Shown here piece by piece: positions 36,940 through 48,436 of a stretch of 60,000 nt of DNA. The DNA is from Glandiceps talaboti (lineage: Eukaryota; Hemichordata; Enteropneusta; Spengelidae). The stretch covers positions 19,939,642 through 19,999,641 of the forward strand of contig NC_135556.1 in the NCBI RefSeq assembly GCF_964340395.1, given 5' to 3'. Under the pieces are notes generated by a model. That model was given only the letters and a program-made list of their open reading frames with translations, ran no database searches and was not told the DNA's origin. Position numbers and translations under genes: made by a program. Position 1 is the stretch's first letter; each line of letters begins with the position of its first letter.

Positions 36940-38050
36940 TCAGTCATATGTACCCAAAGAAGTCCAAGGACTGTTTATCATTACAACCATGTAAACAGTG
37001 CTGAAGAGAAAATGGTATGGATTTATTCTTTGTAGACCTTTTTCCTTGAATTCTGTCGGATATAAACAGGATGAAAAGATCACGACTGAGATTAGTGGAA
37101 ACAGGAACGCTTTCAAAAATGATAGAGAGGAACATTCCAAAGCAACCTTTTCCTTTGGGCAGTTATGATCAAAGACGTGATTATTAAACTGGAAGACTGG
37201 AATAAACAAAATAAACACTGCCCAAGATTTGAGCAATTTCACTTTCCACAAATAACGCTATTCGCAAGAGGAATTTATTCGTTCATATAAATTGATGCCG
37301 TCAATTGCATTCCGAGAAGTAATGACTTTAAATGACACCAAGATGAAGACTGTAAGACGCTTTATATTTAGATGGAGAAATAAATTGCTGTCACGCTCCA
37401 TATCGAAAAATGCAACATTAACTTTTAATAAATTGGGGGGGGGGGGGTAACCGACAAAAGTGATACTTTTACTTGAAAGGTGAAACCATAACATCTGTTT
37501 CAATGTCTGTATCAACAATATCTTGCAAACGAATCGTGGGATATTATATCAAAACCAACAATACAGAAACAAAATCGTGAGCCTCCAAGACTTTAGAATT
37601 AATAAGTTAGATCCCAGTTCATTCACTAAAAAAACAATAACGCTAGTTCTAGTTATGTCAGATTACAACTGAAATATGTTTCAGGGATTTGGATTGAGTT
37701 GACGGAAAAGGCTTATCAACAACCCCGAGAAAATTGCACTCCATTTCACCTGTTGAAAGTGTATCAGAGAACACAGTGTAACAATCATGACCGTCCAAGA
37801 AGAAATTGTACTGCCAACGATAGCAGAGAGACGCAAGAAATCTCGTCTGAGCATGATATATAATATGGACAAATGGTGATGTTGCCAAACCCATTATTAA
37901 AATAACCAAAATTGAACACCAACAAAAATGCACCAAACCCGACTGTTCACGTTCGGCAACTGGTGAAGATTCACTCCATTGATTTTTCCACTCAAATATT
38001 GCCGAGAGGATATCGGGCATGTGCACCTGCATAACGTTGTATATGTTCAA
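36940..38050 (-). other. unrecognised minus-strand frames with hydrophobic segments
   Basis: Three successive minus-strand frames: 38050-37658 (130 codons; hydrophobic CWCSILVILIMGLATSPFV), 37518-37258 (86 codons; LNIKRLTVFILVSF) and 37251-36940 (103 codons; start MWKVKLLKSWAVFILFIPVF, signal-anchor-like). I recognise no family, and the frames are not joined by clear splice sites. They could be fragments of a membrane or type II secretory-pathway protein, or chance in AT-rich DNA. Confidence 0.2.
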
Positions 38051-39237
38051 CCTTCACATTATAATGTAGCAGATATATGTACAATATAATATAATACTAG
38101 TATAATGAAATGGAAGCGGTGGGTTAGAACAGGACAGAACAAAGGAGAAAGGAAGAGAAGAAAACCAAATCAAATTAACTGAAAAGCAAATCAGAGGAGA
38201 ACTGAACACAAAATGAAAATATGACAATAAACGACTGAACAGAATAGTGTTTATTTCACGAGTAGTAAAATTTGTACGGCTATTGCATGTTAGACTGACC
38301 AAAAGCCTTTCATGGTGGTTATGTTATGGACCGAACAGAACGAGGGGGGGGGGGGGGAATGAAAATTCCTTTATCCACATTTGCAACATTTTTTGTGACT
38401 TTACCGCAATGATATGTAGTTCTTTAACTTATAAATTTAATTATAAGGAATGTGACAGCCATGAGAATGTATGTTTCTATCTTGCAAGTTCGATATCTTC
38501 AAGTAAAGCCCAATGTGAGATTTTTCCTTGCAAAGCCCAATCTCACGATTCTACTACTAGTAAATAAATAAATTACCTCGTCATATAAATGGACCCTGAA
38601 GTCAATTGTCACTGTTACTTTAATGTCGTGTAATGTACAATTGTACATCTTCAGAATGCAGGAGGATTACCGTATAATTGCCCGTATAAAATCACTAGCC
38701 TTTGGTCTTTAAGCTTGTTCTCCTCAGCCCCTCCCATACATTTTGCTCGTTCACGCCTCATTCTATACAGTACTGTAGTTGGGAAGTTCTGCTCCAACCT
38801 TCTGATCTCCAGAGAAGTTATAGAACGATCGTCTGCGATTTGTTAATGGGTAAACTACTTCAAAGAAAACACCGCCACCAAGTCATGCATGTGACCAATC
38901 GATGAGATTTGACACTATCGAATCATATAGTACCTCAAGCTCAAATAGTACATCCGTTTTCTAATTATGTTACATGATAACCCCATTCATGCAGCCTTTT
39001 TCAATAATCCCTTATAAGAAGATGGGTTCTATGACAACGACAATCAGGGACACAGCTGTTCTTGCAGGTTTTTGTTTTCACATGAAACGTTCTCTACCAG
39101 ACATTGTATAAAACTAAATGCATATATATGTAGAGACGAAAAACCCGACTTGAATTTCTTCTACCCTCAACATATACTCCGCTCTGCGTGCAGACGTATC
39201 GAGCACTGTACTACGGACAAATCTTACCACTGACTTC
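38051..39237. other. intergenic, nothing recognised
   Basis: Contains G homopolymer 38343-38357. Frames 38247-38567 and 38702-38905 lack motifs. Confidence 0.4.
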
Positions 39238-39244
39238 CTATATA

Positions 39245-39339
<95 letters not shown>

Positions 39340-39392
39340 CTTGGTGAGTATCAATCTGCTAAGACAGTGCTCTATACCGCAGTGGCAGAGCG

Positions 39393-39442
<50 letters not shown>

Positions 39443-39625
39443 GTTTTGAAAATTTGAACCAAATTATATGCTATAGACCCTACAGAACTGTTTCGTGAGG
39501 TGCGTAATCCTCACTCATCAGGGGTAGAATGGAATATAGTATCTGCGTTTCCTTACCGTTAAATTCTATTATTCTAATGTTCCTAACAGGGAATATCTAC
39601 CTAGTAACATAGCGTATTAGCATAG

Positions 39626-40211
39626 TTAATTGTTCTGCAATAATGATTTATGTCTATGCCTACACGACGACACAAGTTCATTCCGTTTATTTAGAGTGCA
39701 ACGATGAGGTTGACAAATTATAATATACTTTTCAGTTATGCAGAGATTACATCTCTGACTGGAGCTGTTGTACGGTCGCGCGCGTGCGATAATTTTCCAT
39801 GTAATGTCGTAATCAATTTCTTTATCCTTAAGAAACCATACATACTTACTTAGTTCTGTTGAGTTTCTTGACAAATTGTTGCGGAATGAAGCTGTGTGGT
39901 TCCTGTACCGTGTCTTGAACTCGTTTTCAGTAAGTCCGACATACGTTTCGCGGATATTGGTGTCTTTACGCTGAACTGTTGCCTGGTATACCACGCTCTT
40001 TTGTAAACATTTCCCGTCCAGGGGACATGTGTCCTTCACGCGACAGTTACATAACTTAGTATTCTCGTTTTTACAGCCGTTCTGGGTAGACAGTTGTGTT
40101 TTATTGTGGTTGTCGATGAGACGTTTAGTATTAGTTACACAACTGTAACTAATTTTAATTGTGTTTCGATTGAAGATTTTCCTGAGGTTGTTCCCTTGTG
40201 GAAAGCACTTT
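39626..40211 (-). pseudogene. PLE GIY-YIG endonuclease fragment, left arm
   Basis: Minus-strand copy of the same C-terminal fragment as the right arm, 5'-truncated at the palindrome centre, with a stop at 39626. The predicted residues from CFPQGNNLRKI to SLLQNN are identical in both arms. The frame continues past the centre into chimeric spacer sequence, giving an artefactual 259-codon frame. Confidence 0.85.
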
Positions 40212-40287
40212 TTTTTTTTTTGTAAATGTTTACAAAAGACACGGTACAGGAACCACACAGCTTCATTCCGCACTTGTTCACTTGTGG
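40212..40287. other. chimeric palindrome spacer
   Basis: Begins with a T run (12-13 T), then GTAAATGTTTACAAAAGA (a PLE segment near 40486-40503), then CACGGTACAGGAACCACACA with following bases to CATTCCGCA (a PLE segment near 40588-40619), then CTTGTTCACTTGTGG leading into the right arm. Two short non-adjacent pieces of the element were thus stitched in the loop. Confidence 0.75.
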
Positions 40288-40873
40288 AAAGTGCTTTCCA
40301 CAAGGGAACAACCTCAGGAAAATCTTCAATCGAAACACAATTAAAATTAGTTACAGTTGTGTAACTAATACTAAACGTCTCATCGACAACCACAATAAAA
40401 CACAACTGTCTACCCAGAACGGCTGTAAAAACGAGAATACTAAGTTATGTAACTGTCGCGTGAAGGACACATGTCCCCTGGACGGGAAATGTTTACAAAA
40501 GAGCGTGGTATACCAGGCAACAGTTCAGCGTAAAGACACCAATATCCGCGAAACGTATGTCGGACTTACTGAAAACGAGTTCAAGACACGGTACAGGAAC
40601 CACACAGCTTCATTCCGCAACAATTTGTCAAGAAACTCAACAGAACTAAGTAAGTATGTATGGTTTCTTAAGGATAAAGAAATTGATTACGACATTACAT
40701 GGAAAATTATCGCACGCGCGCGACCGTACAACAGCTCCAGTCAGAGATGTAATCTCTGCATAACTGAAAAGTATATTATAATTTGTCAACCTCATCGTTG
40801 CACTCTAAATAAACGGAATGAACTTGTGTCGTCGTGTAGGCATAGACATAAATCATTATTGCAGAACAATTAA
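40288..40873 (+). pseudogene. PLE GIY-YIG endonuclease fragment, right arm
   Basis: Encodes the C-terminal region of a Penelope-like polyprotein: linker CFPQGNNLRKIFNRNTIKIS; cysteine cluster CNCRVKDTCPLDGKC; GIY-YIG nuclease with VVY (GIY position), TYVGLTE (YIG position), catalytic-type Arg in EFKTRYRNH, TELSKYVW, and a Glu in CNLCITEKYI; then a basic tail, CRHRHKS. In canonical PLEs this nuclease nicks target DNA to prime reverse transcription. The CCHH-like cysteines before it are typical of the EN+ PLE lineage. The reverse transcriptase upstream is absent. The frame is intact to the TAA at 40871-40873, suggesting a recent insertion. Confidence 0.88.
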
Positions 40874-41065
40874 CTATGCTAATACGCTATGTTACTAGGT
40901 AGATATTCCCTGTTAGGAACATTAGAATAATAGAATTTAACGGTAAGGAAACGCAGATACTATATTCCATTCTACCCCTGATGAGTGAGGATTACGCACC
41001 TCACGAAACAGTTCTGTAGGGTCTATAGCATATAATTTGGTTCAAATTTTCAAAACCTGTATATA

Positions 41066-41124
41066 ATTCGCTCTACTACCCGTATTGAGCACTTTTATGT
41101 GGTTTTATCTACATCCAGTCAATT
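41066..41124 (+). repeat. PLE 3' tail with GCTC/GAGC hairpin
   Basis: ATTCGCTCTACTACCCGTAT then TGAGCACTTTTATGTGG and CAGTCAATTA, followed by TA repeats. It recurs in reverse complement at 18958-19018. Its CGCTCT...GAGCA layout parallels the reverse complement of the terminal boxes, suggesting the boxes and this tail are diverged versions of the same terminal structure. Confidence 0.7.
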
Positions 41125-41146
41125 ATATATATATATATATATATAT

Positions 41147-41310
41147 AACTCGGTGAGTATCAATCTGCTAAGACAGTGCTCTATACCGCAGTGGCAGAGC
41201 GTAATAGTTTTGTACAAAACTATATATATATATAACTCGGTGAGTATCAATCTGCTAAGACAGTGCTCTATACCGCAGTGGCAGAGCGTAATAGTTTTGT
41301 ACAAAACTAT
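41147..41310 (+). repeat. two tandem PLE terminal boxes
   Basis: Boxes 41147-41222 and 41234-41310 are identical as far as read (AACTCGGTGAGTATCAATCT ... AGTTTTGTACAAAACTAT), separated by a short TA run. Each has a GCTCT/AGAGC hairpin and ends in the palindrome AGTTTTGTACAAAACT, in place of the hammerhead arm seen in the next box. Confidence 0.85.
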
Positions 41311-41423
41311 GTATATATATATATATATATATATATAACTCGGTGAGTATCAATCTGCTAAGACAGTGCTCTATACCGCAGTGGCAGAGCGCAATAGTTT
41401 TGGTAGTTCTGGAACTCTTTCTT

Positions 41424-41465
41424 GGTTGTAACTCGGAGTTTCACGCATCGTGCGATCATCAGACT
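41424..41465 (-). ncRNA. hammerhead motif, helix I decayed
   Basis: Minus strand: CUGAUGA (41462-41456), U-CGCA-CGA-UGCG-U helix II, GAAAC, UCCGA, GUU, ACAACC. Core intact and helix II good, but the 5' helix I strand (AAAGU) gives only two base pairs with ACAACC. Confidence 0.5.
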
Positions 41466-41466
41466 T

Positions 41467-41516
41467 TGTCTGATGATCGCACGGTGCACTTTTTACTTGT
41501 GAAACTCCGAGTTACA
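41467..41516 (+). ncRNA. hammerhead motif broken by insertion in helix II
   Basis: CUGAUGA (41470-41476) and GAAAC (41501-41505) are present and four helix I pairs can form, but helix II is replaced by a longer sequence containing a 20-bp segment that also occurs at 42432-42451. Probably inactive. Confidence 0.5.
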
Positions 41517-41543
41517 ACCAAGAAAGAGTTCCAGAACTACCAA

Positions 41544-41639
<96 letters not shown>

Positions 41640-41640
<1 letters not shown>

Positions 41641-44600
41641 GGTGATTATCTTCAGCATTTTCTAAAGGTCAGCGCATATACGAATTCAAAAGGGTCTGTT
41701 AAACTGAAATACAGACTGTATGGCGATTTGTTTTCAATGGTATGGTTATGACAAAACGTGCTTGTTAAGACGTAATCGAGGCATGCCCTGAAAATGAAAT
41801 GTCGATATGATGAATCACAAAGCTCGTGAAAGCATATTATCCTTTAATATGCAGCCAGACGTACGCAATGTTCTCTTGATAGGATCGGGGGGAAAATGAC
41901 GTTGGAAATCTGATGGTTATCAATCGCAGTGATAAGATATACACCATCAACTAGAAGATTAATACGATTAAACAGGAAATTTGATGAGGCTCTTCTTTAA
42001 TGGTCATTCAGGATATGGACAGTCTCGCTTAATCGTTCCAGGACTGAACTACTAATGAATCTTGTATTCTTAACAGTGAAAATTATCTCAGTCCTTTTAT
42101 CATTCCAATATATAGCTTTTAAACGTAGACATTTTACTGTTGGCAGTTACTATGATGTCTCCTCCGTGGCACGAACTCCATTGTCGTGAACCACAGCCTC
42201 TTTTACGGCACCGTCCAAAACGCACCGCCCAGAGGTTGCTTTGTTGCTACAGCAATTATATGAGCTGTGCCTTGCGAGAATGCATGAACTCGCACTACAC
42301 TGTACTTTCTCAATGTAGTTTATGTGAATTGTACATTGGCGTCTGTAGTTTGTGTCAGTGATAACTTCTTGCAATATCCATATTCAATGCACATTAATTT
42401 GTAATTATTGTTGTTTGATTGGTCTGGTCAACACGGTGCACTTTTTACTTGACTATAATCACAATGTGACCGCAATGTGACCGTTCGTGAAATTCAATTC
42501 GAACTTAATTCACACGTATCTACCTTGGCGTCGGTTTGGCATTTTTTTACTTGTTAGTTGACTTCAAAGGTTGGTCGGAAAACATTAATCAGTCATCTCG
42601 GTAATTCACTGAATGGAAAAACAACACGAATCAAAGTCAGTGAATGAACGGAATAACCTAATCCATGAAACCCCGGGCATTAATTTAAATCTTGTGTGTC
42701 GTCTAACTAAGAAGATTACCAAGATGACGGGCTTTCTTGAATGTATTCTCGGATATGATGAAAAAACATTAAATAAAATACAATGCTTGTAAAATGGCAT
42801 ATTCTGTTCGCCAAGGGAAAAGTAATGACTTGCTTATTAAACAAAGTTATTGGCCGGAAAAAATATATGTATGTATTTCGAACTGACATTTGTTAAGTGT
42901 TATACTAGCATTTACATTTACCCCAGTAAAAATGCATTTTATAAATCAAGAGTGTAAAACACAACACGCTTGTAGTTTAGATTACCGTTGAAGAGTAACG
43001 TTTTATAAGTAAGGGGTTTTATATAGCAATACACACACTGATTAGGAACTAAGTGTTTTGACCTTGGTAACTTTAAAACATCCGCTTACAAACCATGATC
43101 TATCAAAATACTTGGATTGGATGACTAATTGTAATGATACAGAATCATGGCAGAAATGTTTGGGATTTTACGCGTGACGGCAGTAGCTAAATGTGTTTAG
43201 AGTTTGGCTATTAGACACGAACAGACTTTTAATAAAAGTGGAGGAATAACAAAGTCGAAGGTTTTTCGGAAGACTAAAACTATACTTGCTTTACACATCT
43301 GTCGTACGTTTTAAAGCTAGACTGTCTGTGTTGTTGGCGCCCTTTGATATTTTTTTTTTGCTTCATGATATGTTTTGAAGCTCTAAGTCAAATTTATCTG
43401 TATTCAACATCAAAACCGCATGTTTACATTTATTACTGAGAGCGCTAGCTGTGCTCACCACGTTGGTGGTGTGCACTGCTTTAAAACCCCAGACCACTAT
43501 ATTGGCGTGAATTTAACATAGCTAACAATCAAACGTACATATTTCTTTAATATACCGTCATTTTAGGATAAAGTGAATTATTCATTTACGTAATAGAGGT
43601 CTTGAATTATGACCTTTTGTTATCTTAGCCAGATTTTGATAAATACTTCTACTATCAATTAGTGTCTTTTTAATGCACTGAGTAGTTACTACGCCGTATT
43701 TGATATAACCTTAGGATGAAACGCATCACAAACGTGATATTAATAAATTTTGAAATATTCAGTCTACGAATTGTCTTGCTATCTATACTTCTCTCTAATT
43801 ATTTACTTTTTGTTCAATAACATATAATAATGTTCCTGCTCACAGAAACTTTGTTCGTGCAGGGGTTTCTGATGTAGGTCAATCAATCTTGTTGTCCGCT
43901 TACAAATGAAAAGTCTGACTATTTTTAGTATATACTAGCTATCCCGTGCTTCCTAAAATCGTGACCGCCTATAGTAATAGATATTATTCGAATTCTGAAT
44001 ACGTCAAACTTTTTACTATCGAGATCGTTAGTTCTGGGTGAATGACGAAACATTCCAGCTAAAGTTGTAATGGAATAAAAGTAGCAATCATTTAAGAAAT
44101 AATGCTTGATATTTTGGTTATTTACACGTGATAACGAGATTGGTGTAAACTAAAGTGATGGAGTAAGCAATTAAGGTGCTTAGTAAGGAGAAAGCTATTA
44201 AGTCGTAAATATCCAAACGTCTGAAAGTCAAGACAAGAATGCGGTTGTTTGATGGACCATATCTGTCAACATATAAACGCTGTAGATATGAGTAGGCGAT
44301 GTTAGTCCGGAAATGGCATCATATCTCAACTTACAAAACACCAAGTAAATTGCGATGTAATGTGAGCTAGAAGGTCGCTACTTAATGATGATGGTGATTA
44401 GCAGTGTGAACGATTTACACATGTTAAACAAGCATGATTGTGTACATGTACAAGTATTAGGCCAAATAAAAAAATAAGGTGTTTCCGATAAGTTCGGATA
44501 ACCCGACCTAACCTAGTTTAAGCCGCCGACCCTAAACATTTTTTTACACCAATTGGTTCTGAGGGAAGGCCATATTTTAGAAAAGGGTGTTGCATTTTAC

Positions 44601-45780
44601 TTTGATTCATTAGATTGTCTCATTTTGCATTATTTTGTGACTTTAAACACCCTAACACTGCCACCAGTTCTACATCCCGCTGCCACATCGGTTAGGCATA
44701 AAGTTGGGGTTAGGGTTAGATTCTGTAATATCAGACCAAATCAATCAAAACCCTGCTGTTGCCAATTAACTGTCAGTTGTGATGTGAGAAGAGGAATGCG
44801 TCTCATAGGAGTAAAACTGGTAAATTACTAAGGATAATGTTGTGTGGAGTTATATGTTGACCTTGGTTCCGCGCATGTCTTGAGTGTGCTCCTCCTCCTC
44901 CGGTATTTGTGAGTTCTGGCCTTCTGTTCAATCAATGAGATCAAAACACATGTATTGGTTAATGCAAGGCCTTCATACAAATTCGCTTAGCTGGAAACGG
45001 TGAGATTAAGTCCTTACCATTGATTCTGGGACTCGTGTCCTTCTCCATGTCTGACAGCATTTGAACCCATGGTCATGTTTTAGCGAAATGTAATCGAGGG
45101 AGGACAACTTTTTAAGAACGATGGAATCGGGGAAGGGTCACATTTTGCGCACCAGCCCTTGCCTGATTTCTCCGGCCTTCCACCTTGCACTTACTAAAGA
45201 TTTCCTAACATGCTATGTGGTGTGATATCCAAAACCCATGTATGGTATAGCTGCTACTAGGACAATATGCTATGTCGTTTAAGGACAGTATAAACCCGGT
45301 ATGTTCAATCATTAAGAGAAAATGGAATTTCTTTTCTTAGCTTATCTGTCTGATTGACAGTTATGCTCTTTTCTTTTCATCTATATATTTCAGTTATTAA
45401 TTAGGGAGACTGTCCTGGGAGGCTATTCTATACATAATTGAGATAGCATAATGTATCCTCAAAATGACCCATCGAAGTCATACTAACCACAAAAGAGTCT
45501 GGCGAGTACTTAGCTTAAAAAAATGACATGATATGAAATGTGCTAATTCACCTGGATATGTCTAATGGGGATTACCTTGACTAGCCATGTGATTATCTTG
45601 ACTACCCTTGTATAAAAACCCACCTTAATTACCAGATTTAACAGCGCTGCGCATGCGCATTATTGCCATATCGTTAAACCAATCTCAAAACTTCAGCGTT
45701 AGCATGGCAGGGCCAGGGGAAGGCTTTCTTGTAACTAACTTTGAAAGTCATCTTTATTTCTTACATGATCATGTTAGAAA
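41640..45780. other. intergenic, few repeats
   Basis: No gene recognised. Overlapping frames at 42140-42374 on both strands lack family motifs. 44478-44545 is the second copy of the GGGTCGGCGG repeat (annotated separately). GGGGTTAGGGTTAG at 44705-44718 is a short telomere-like stretch. The 92-aa frame at 44553-44831 is unrecognised. Confidence 0.4.
44478..44545 (-). repeat. GGGTCGGCGG repeat, copy 2
   Basis: GTGTTTCCGATAAGTTCGGA ... GCCGCCGACCCTAAACATTT, reverse-complement relative of 22792-22850 with a small insertion. Confidence 0.55.
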
Positions 45781-45784
45781 TGAT

Positions 45785-46145
45785 CTGAACCAAGTATACA
45801 CAACTCCCTCCCATTGAAAACGACCTCCTTCCCCCTTTAAGTTTATAGAACTCCATTTAAAACGATTCCCTTAACAGAGTTTATGCAGCCAATAGAAAAC
45901 CACTCACCTCATACACCCCCTATGGAAAATGATCCCCTCACTGAGTATACACTGTCCCCTTTGAAAAAAGACTTCCCTCATTGAGTATACAGAGTCCCAT
46001 TGAAAACGACCCCCCCCCCCCTATTGAATATAAATATTAGCCCCTGTCTAAAATAACCCTCATTTAGCATACATATTCCATTTGGAAAATCACACCCCTT
46101 TACTGAGTATACAATTCCCCTTCCCATAGCAAACGATCATCCTCA
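45785..46145. repeat. degenerate ~50-65-bp tandem repeat, left part
   Basis: Repeated CTCAYTGAGTATACA ... CCC-ATTGAAAACGACC units with a poly-C run at about 46008-46021. The same units resume at 47580-47745, so one array was split by the TIR element at 46146-47573. Confidence 0.75.
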
Positions 46146-47573
46146 CTAATAGGGAACTTGCAAACCCGCCATGTTGAATGTTGCATGATGGGAAATGTGA
46201 TAATAAATACTAATCAATTAGTATTGTAAACAATATTGTTACATTGTTCGTAACCACAAATAATATAATACAAGATATTACTTCAGAGACTCTCTCATCT
46301 TGGTATCCACGATGTTGCACTCAAATGGTTCAACTCATACTTAATGCAAAGGGACCAATCTGTCAAAATCAACGATATCGTCAGTGAACAATCAGAACTC
46401 AGTTTTGGAGTGCCACAGGGCTCTGACCTAGGCCCTCTTTTGTTCACTATCTACATTGCTCCATTAGGAAATTTAATTCACAAGCATGATCTTAACTTTC
46501 ACCAGTATGCAGATGACCACGAACTTTATCTTTCATGTTCTCATCGTGACTCTCCTGTAGCCTTGTCCTCAGTCGAAACATGTATCCATGACATCAAGGA
46601 ATGGATGACTCACAATAAACTCCAGCTCAACGACAATAAAACAGAAGTCCTTTTGATCCGCTCCAAATTCAACTGTGCACCTGCTCCACTCAACAGTGTC
46701 AACATTGGTTCTTCTTCCATCATACCCGTTTCATCTGCTCGCAATATCGGCATGATCTTTGACGACAATCACATGTTCAGTCAGCACATTACATACACTT
46801 GCAAATCAATCTACAGCCATCTCCGCCGGATTGGATCCATACGACGCTACCTCACTAATGAAACATGCCAAACATTATGCAACTTTGACAGCCAAACTTG
46901 ACAATTGTAATTCACTTCTCTATGGACTCCCAGACAACACAATAGGCCTGTTACAACGAGCTCAAAATACTGCAGCAAGAATAATCACACGCACCAGGAA
47001 ATTTGCACCGATCACCCCAGTTCTCACTCATCTCCATTGGTTACCAGTTCGTCTCAGGATTGACTACAAAATTGTGCTGTTAACTTTCAAGGCTATTCAC
47101 AACCAGACTCCTGCGTACATCAGTGATCTGCTCCAGCCCTATATTCCAACTCGTACACTCCGTTCATCCACCAAGAAACTTTTAACATCTACAACCTACA
47201 AAAACATCACATACGTGGCCGTGCATTTTCATATGCTGCGCCTAAACTATGGAACGTACTACCACTCGACATCAGAGAATCTCCAAACTTGGAAACTTTC
47301 AAAAGAAAACTGAAAACGCACTTATTCTCCAAAGCATACAGTGTGGTTTAGCCATTGAGCGTCATAGAGCAAAACAATGTTTTTGGATTTTGGCGCTATA
47401 TAAACTTTGCTGATTGATTGATTGATTGATAATCAATTCATAGTCACCCTGACCATTGCCAGGGGTTTATTTTAACGGTAGCTCCAGATTGGGTATTATG
47501 ATAACCACAGATAATCCCATAGTCCTTTGCGCCTGAACATGCTCAGTCTGGATTGCAAGTTCCCTATTATACA
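46146..47573. mobile_element. TIR element hosting a LINE
   Basis: Starts TAATAGGGAACTTGCAAACC (about 46147) and ends GGATTGCAAGTTCCCTATTA (about 47554-47573): terminal inverted repeats of about 17 bp with possible TA target duplication. Its own sequence is only the outer ~110 bp on the left and ~140 bp on the right; the centre is an L2/CR1 LINE. Probably a MITE. Confidence 0.65.
46265..47431 (+). pseudogene. 5'-truncated L2/CR1-clade LINE
   Basis: The reading frame starts in the reverse transcriptase (RLSHLGIHDVALKWFNSYL), then GVPQGSDLGPLLFTIYI (block 4) and HQYADDHELYLS (the YADD catalytic aspartates, block 5). After a frameshift near 46870: LLYGLPDNTIGLLQRAQNTA, then ILTHLHWLPVRLRIDYKIVL. 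After another near 47215: FSYAAPKLWNVLPLDIRESP ... FKRKLKTHLFSKAY and a stop at about 47349. The 3' end GGCGCTATATAAACTTTGCT then (TGAT)n is the characteristic L2-type tail. Dead: 5'-truncated with at least two frameshifts. Confidence 0.88.
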
Positions 47574-47579
47574 TTGCCT

Positions 47580-47745
47580 CCGTGTAAACTCACAACTTCC
47601 CTCATTGAGTATACATAGCCCCAATAGAAAGCAACCCTGAAAAACGACCCCCCCCTTACAGAGTATTCACAACGCCAATGGACCTTCCCCTCACTGAGTA
47701 TACACATCACCCATGCAAAACGACTCGCCTCATTGAGTATAACCA
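47580..47745. repeat. degenerate tandem repeat, right part
   Basis: Continues the array of 45785-46145 (CCCTCATTGAGTATACATAG, CCCTCACTGAGTATACACAT, CCTCATTGAGTATAACCAG). Confidence 0.7.
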
Positions 47746-48436
47746 GCCCGTACTATTTTCACGCAACACTATTTCTAAGATTGTGACTGTGGTGTACGAT
47801 GGATCAACATATCTAATTCATTTCCCTCGACTCAATTCACCGGTGTTTTTATTTAATTTAAGACTATATAATTTCTCTGAGTATAAGCTTGGTGCACGTC
47901 GACTATAGATATCAAATTACTCATCTTAAAGGGTAAGATGGCATGACAATCGTTTGCAGCTGCTGATGTTTAGACTGCAGTTTGTGAATCTGGCACTCTT
48001 ACAAAACGTCTTATCAGCGTTATAAGTCAAATACGAAAGGAAAAGCATTGTCCCTAGAAATATCACTACTAAAAATTCAGTTCACAGGTAAATATTTGCA
48101 GCTGTTGTATTCTGCTCCGGACTGATTGAATGTAAATGCTACAAATGTGTTGAATGTAAACTATTGTAGAAATATATATCTTTAATGAGTCTTTGTTTTC
48201 CAACATTGGCAATGAAGGCAATAAAACTACTGAAAGTTAGAAACTACTACACTTGAATTTGAAGACAAAAACTTTGTGGATATAAATACTTTGCCAAGAA
48301 TAACCCACTTTGCAAATACTCATAACGTGAAATGCGGAATTAAAATCTTTAAACTTTTTCTGTCACTTTGTTCAAGAAAACTCCAACCCATTCTCAGTTA
48401 ACATCAAGAAAAAGATTTAGGGATCATTATATATAG
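47746..48436. other. intergenic, nothing recognised
   Basis: No exon or repeat unit found. The frame 47678-47908 overlaps the tandem array. Confidence 0.4.

Larger units (their letters stand above)
39238..41638. mobile_element. palindromic PLE locus with TA tracts and terminal boxes
   Basis: From left: (TA)n 39238-39338; terminal box 39339-39394; (TA)n to 39439; inverted PLE arms 39434-40211 and 40288-41065 around a 76-nt spacer; PLE tail 41066-41124; (TA)n; box 41147-41222; (TA)n; box 41234-41310; (TA)n; box plus inverted hammerhead arms 41337-41548; (TA)n to 41638. The arms carry only the 3' part of the PLE reading frame (linker and GIY-YIG endonuclease). The reverse transcriptase is missing, so the locus cannot be autonomous. 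Confidence 0.85.

Noticed and set aside
39626-40405. 259-codon frame across the palindrome centre as one protein
   Set aside because: It joins a PLE fragment to chimeric spacer and the opposite arm; only the part matching the right arm is genuine PLE sequence.
41147-41222. tRNA gene in the terminal boxes (D-arm-like GCAGTGGCAGAGCG)
   Set aside because: No B box, anticodon arm or acceptor stem follows; only a partial A-box resemblance.
44705-44718. Telomere-like GGGGTTAGGGTTAG
   Set aside because: Only two units; too short to indicate an interstitial telomere.
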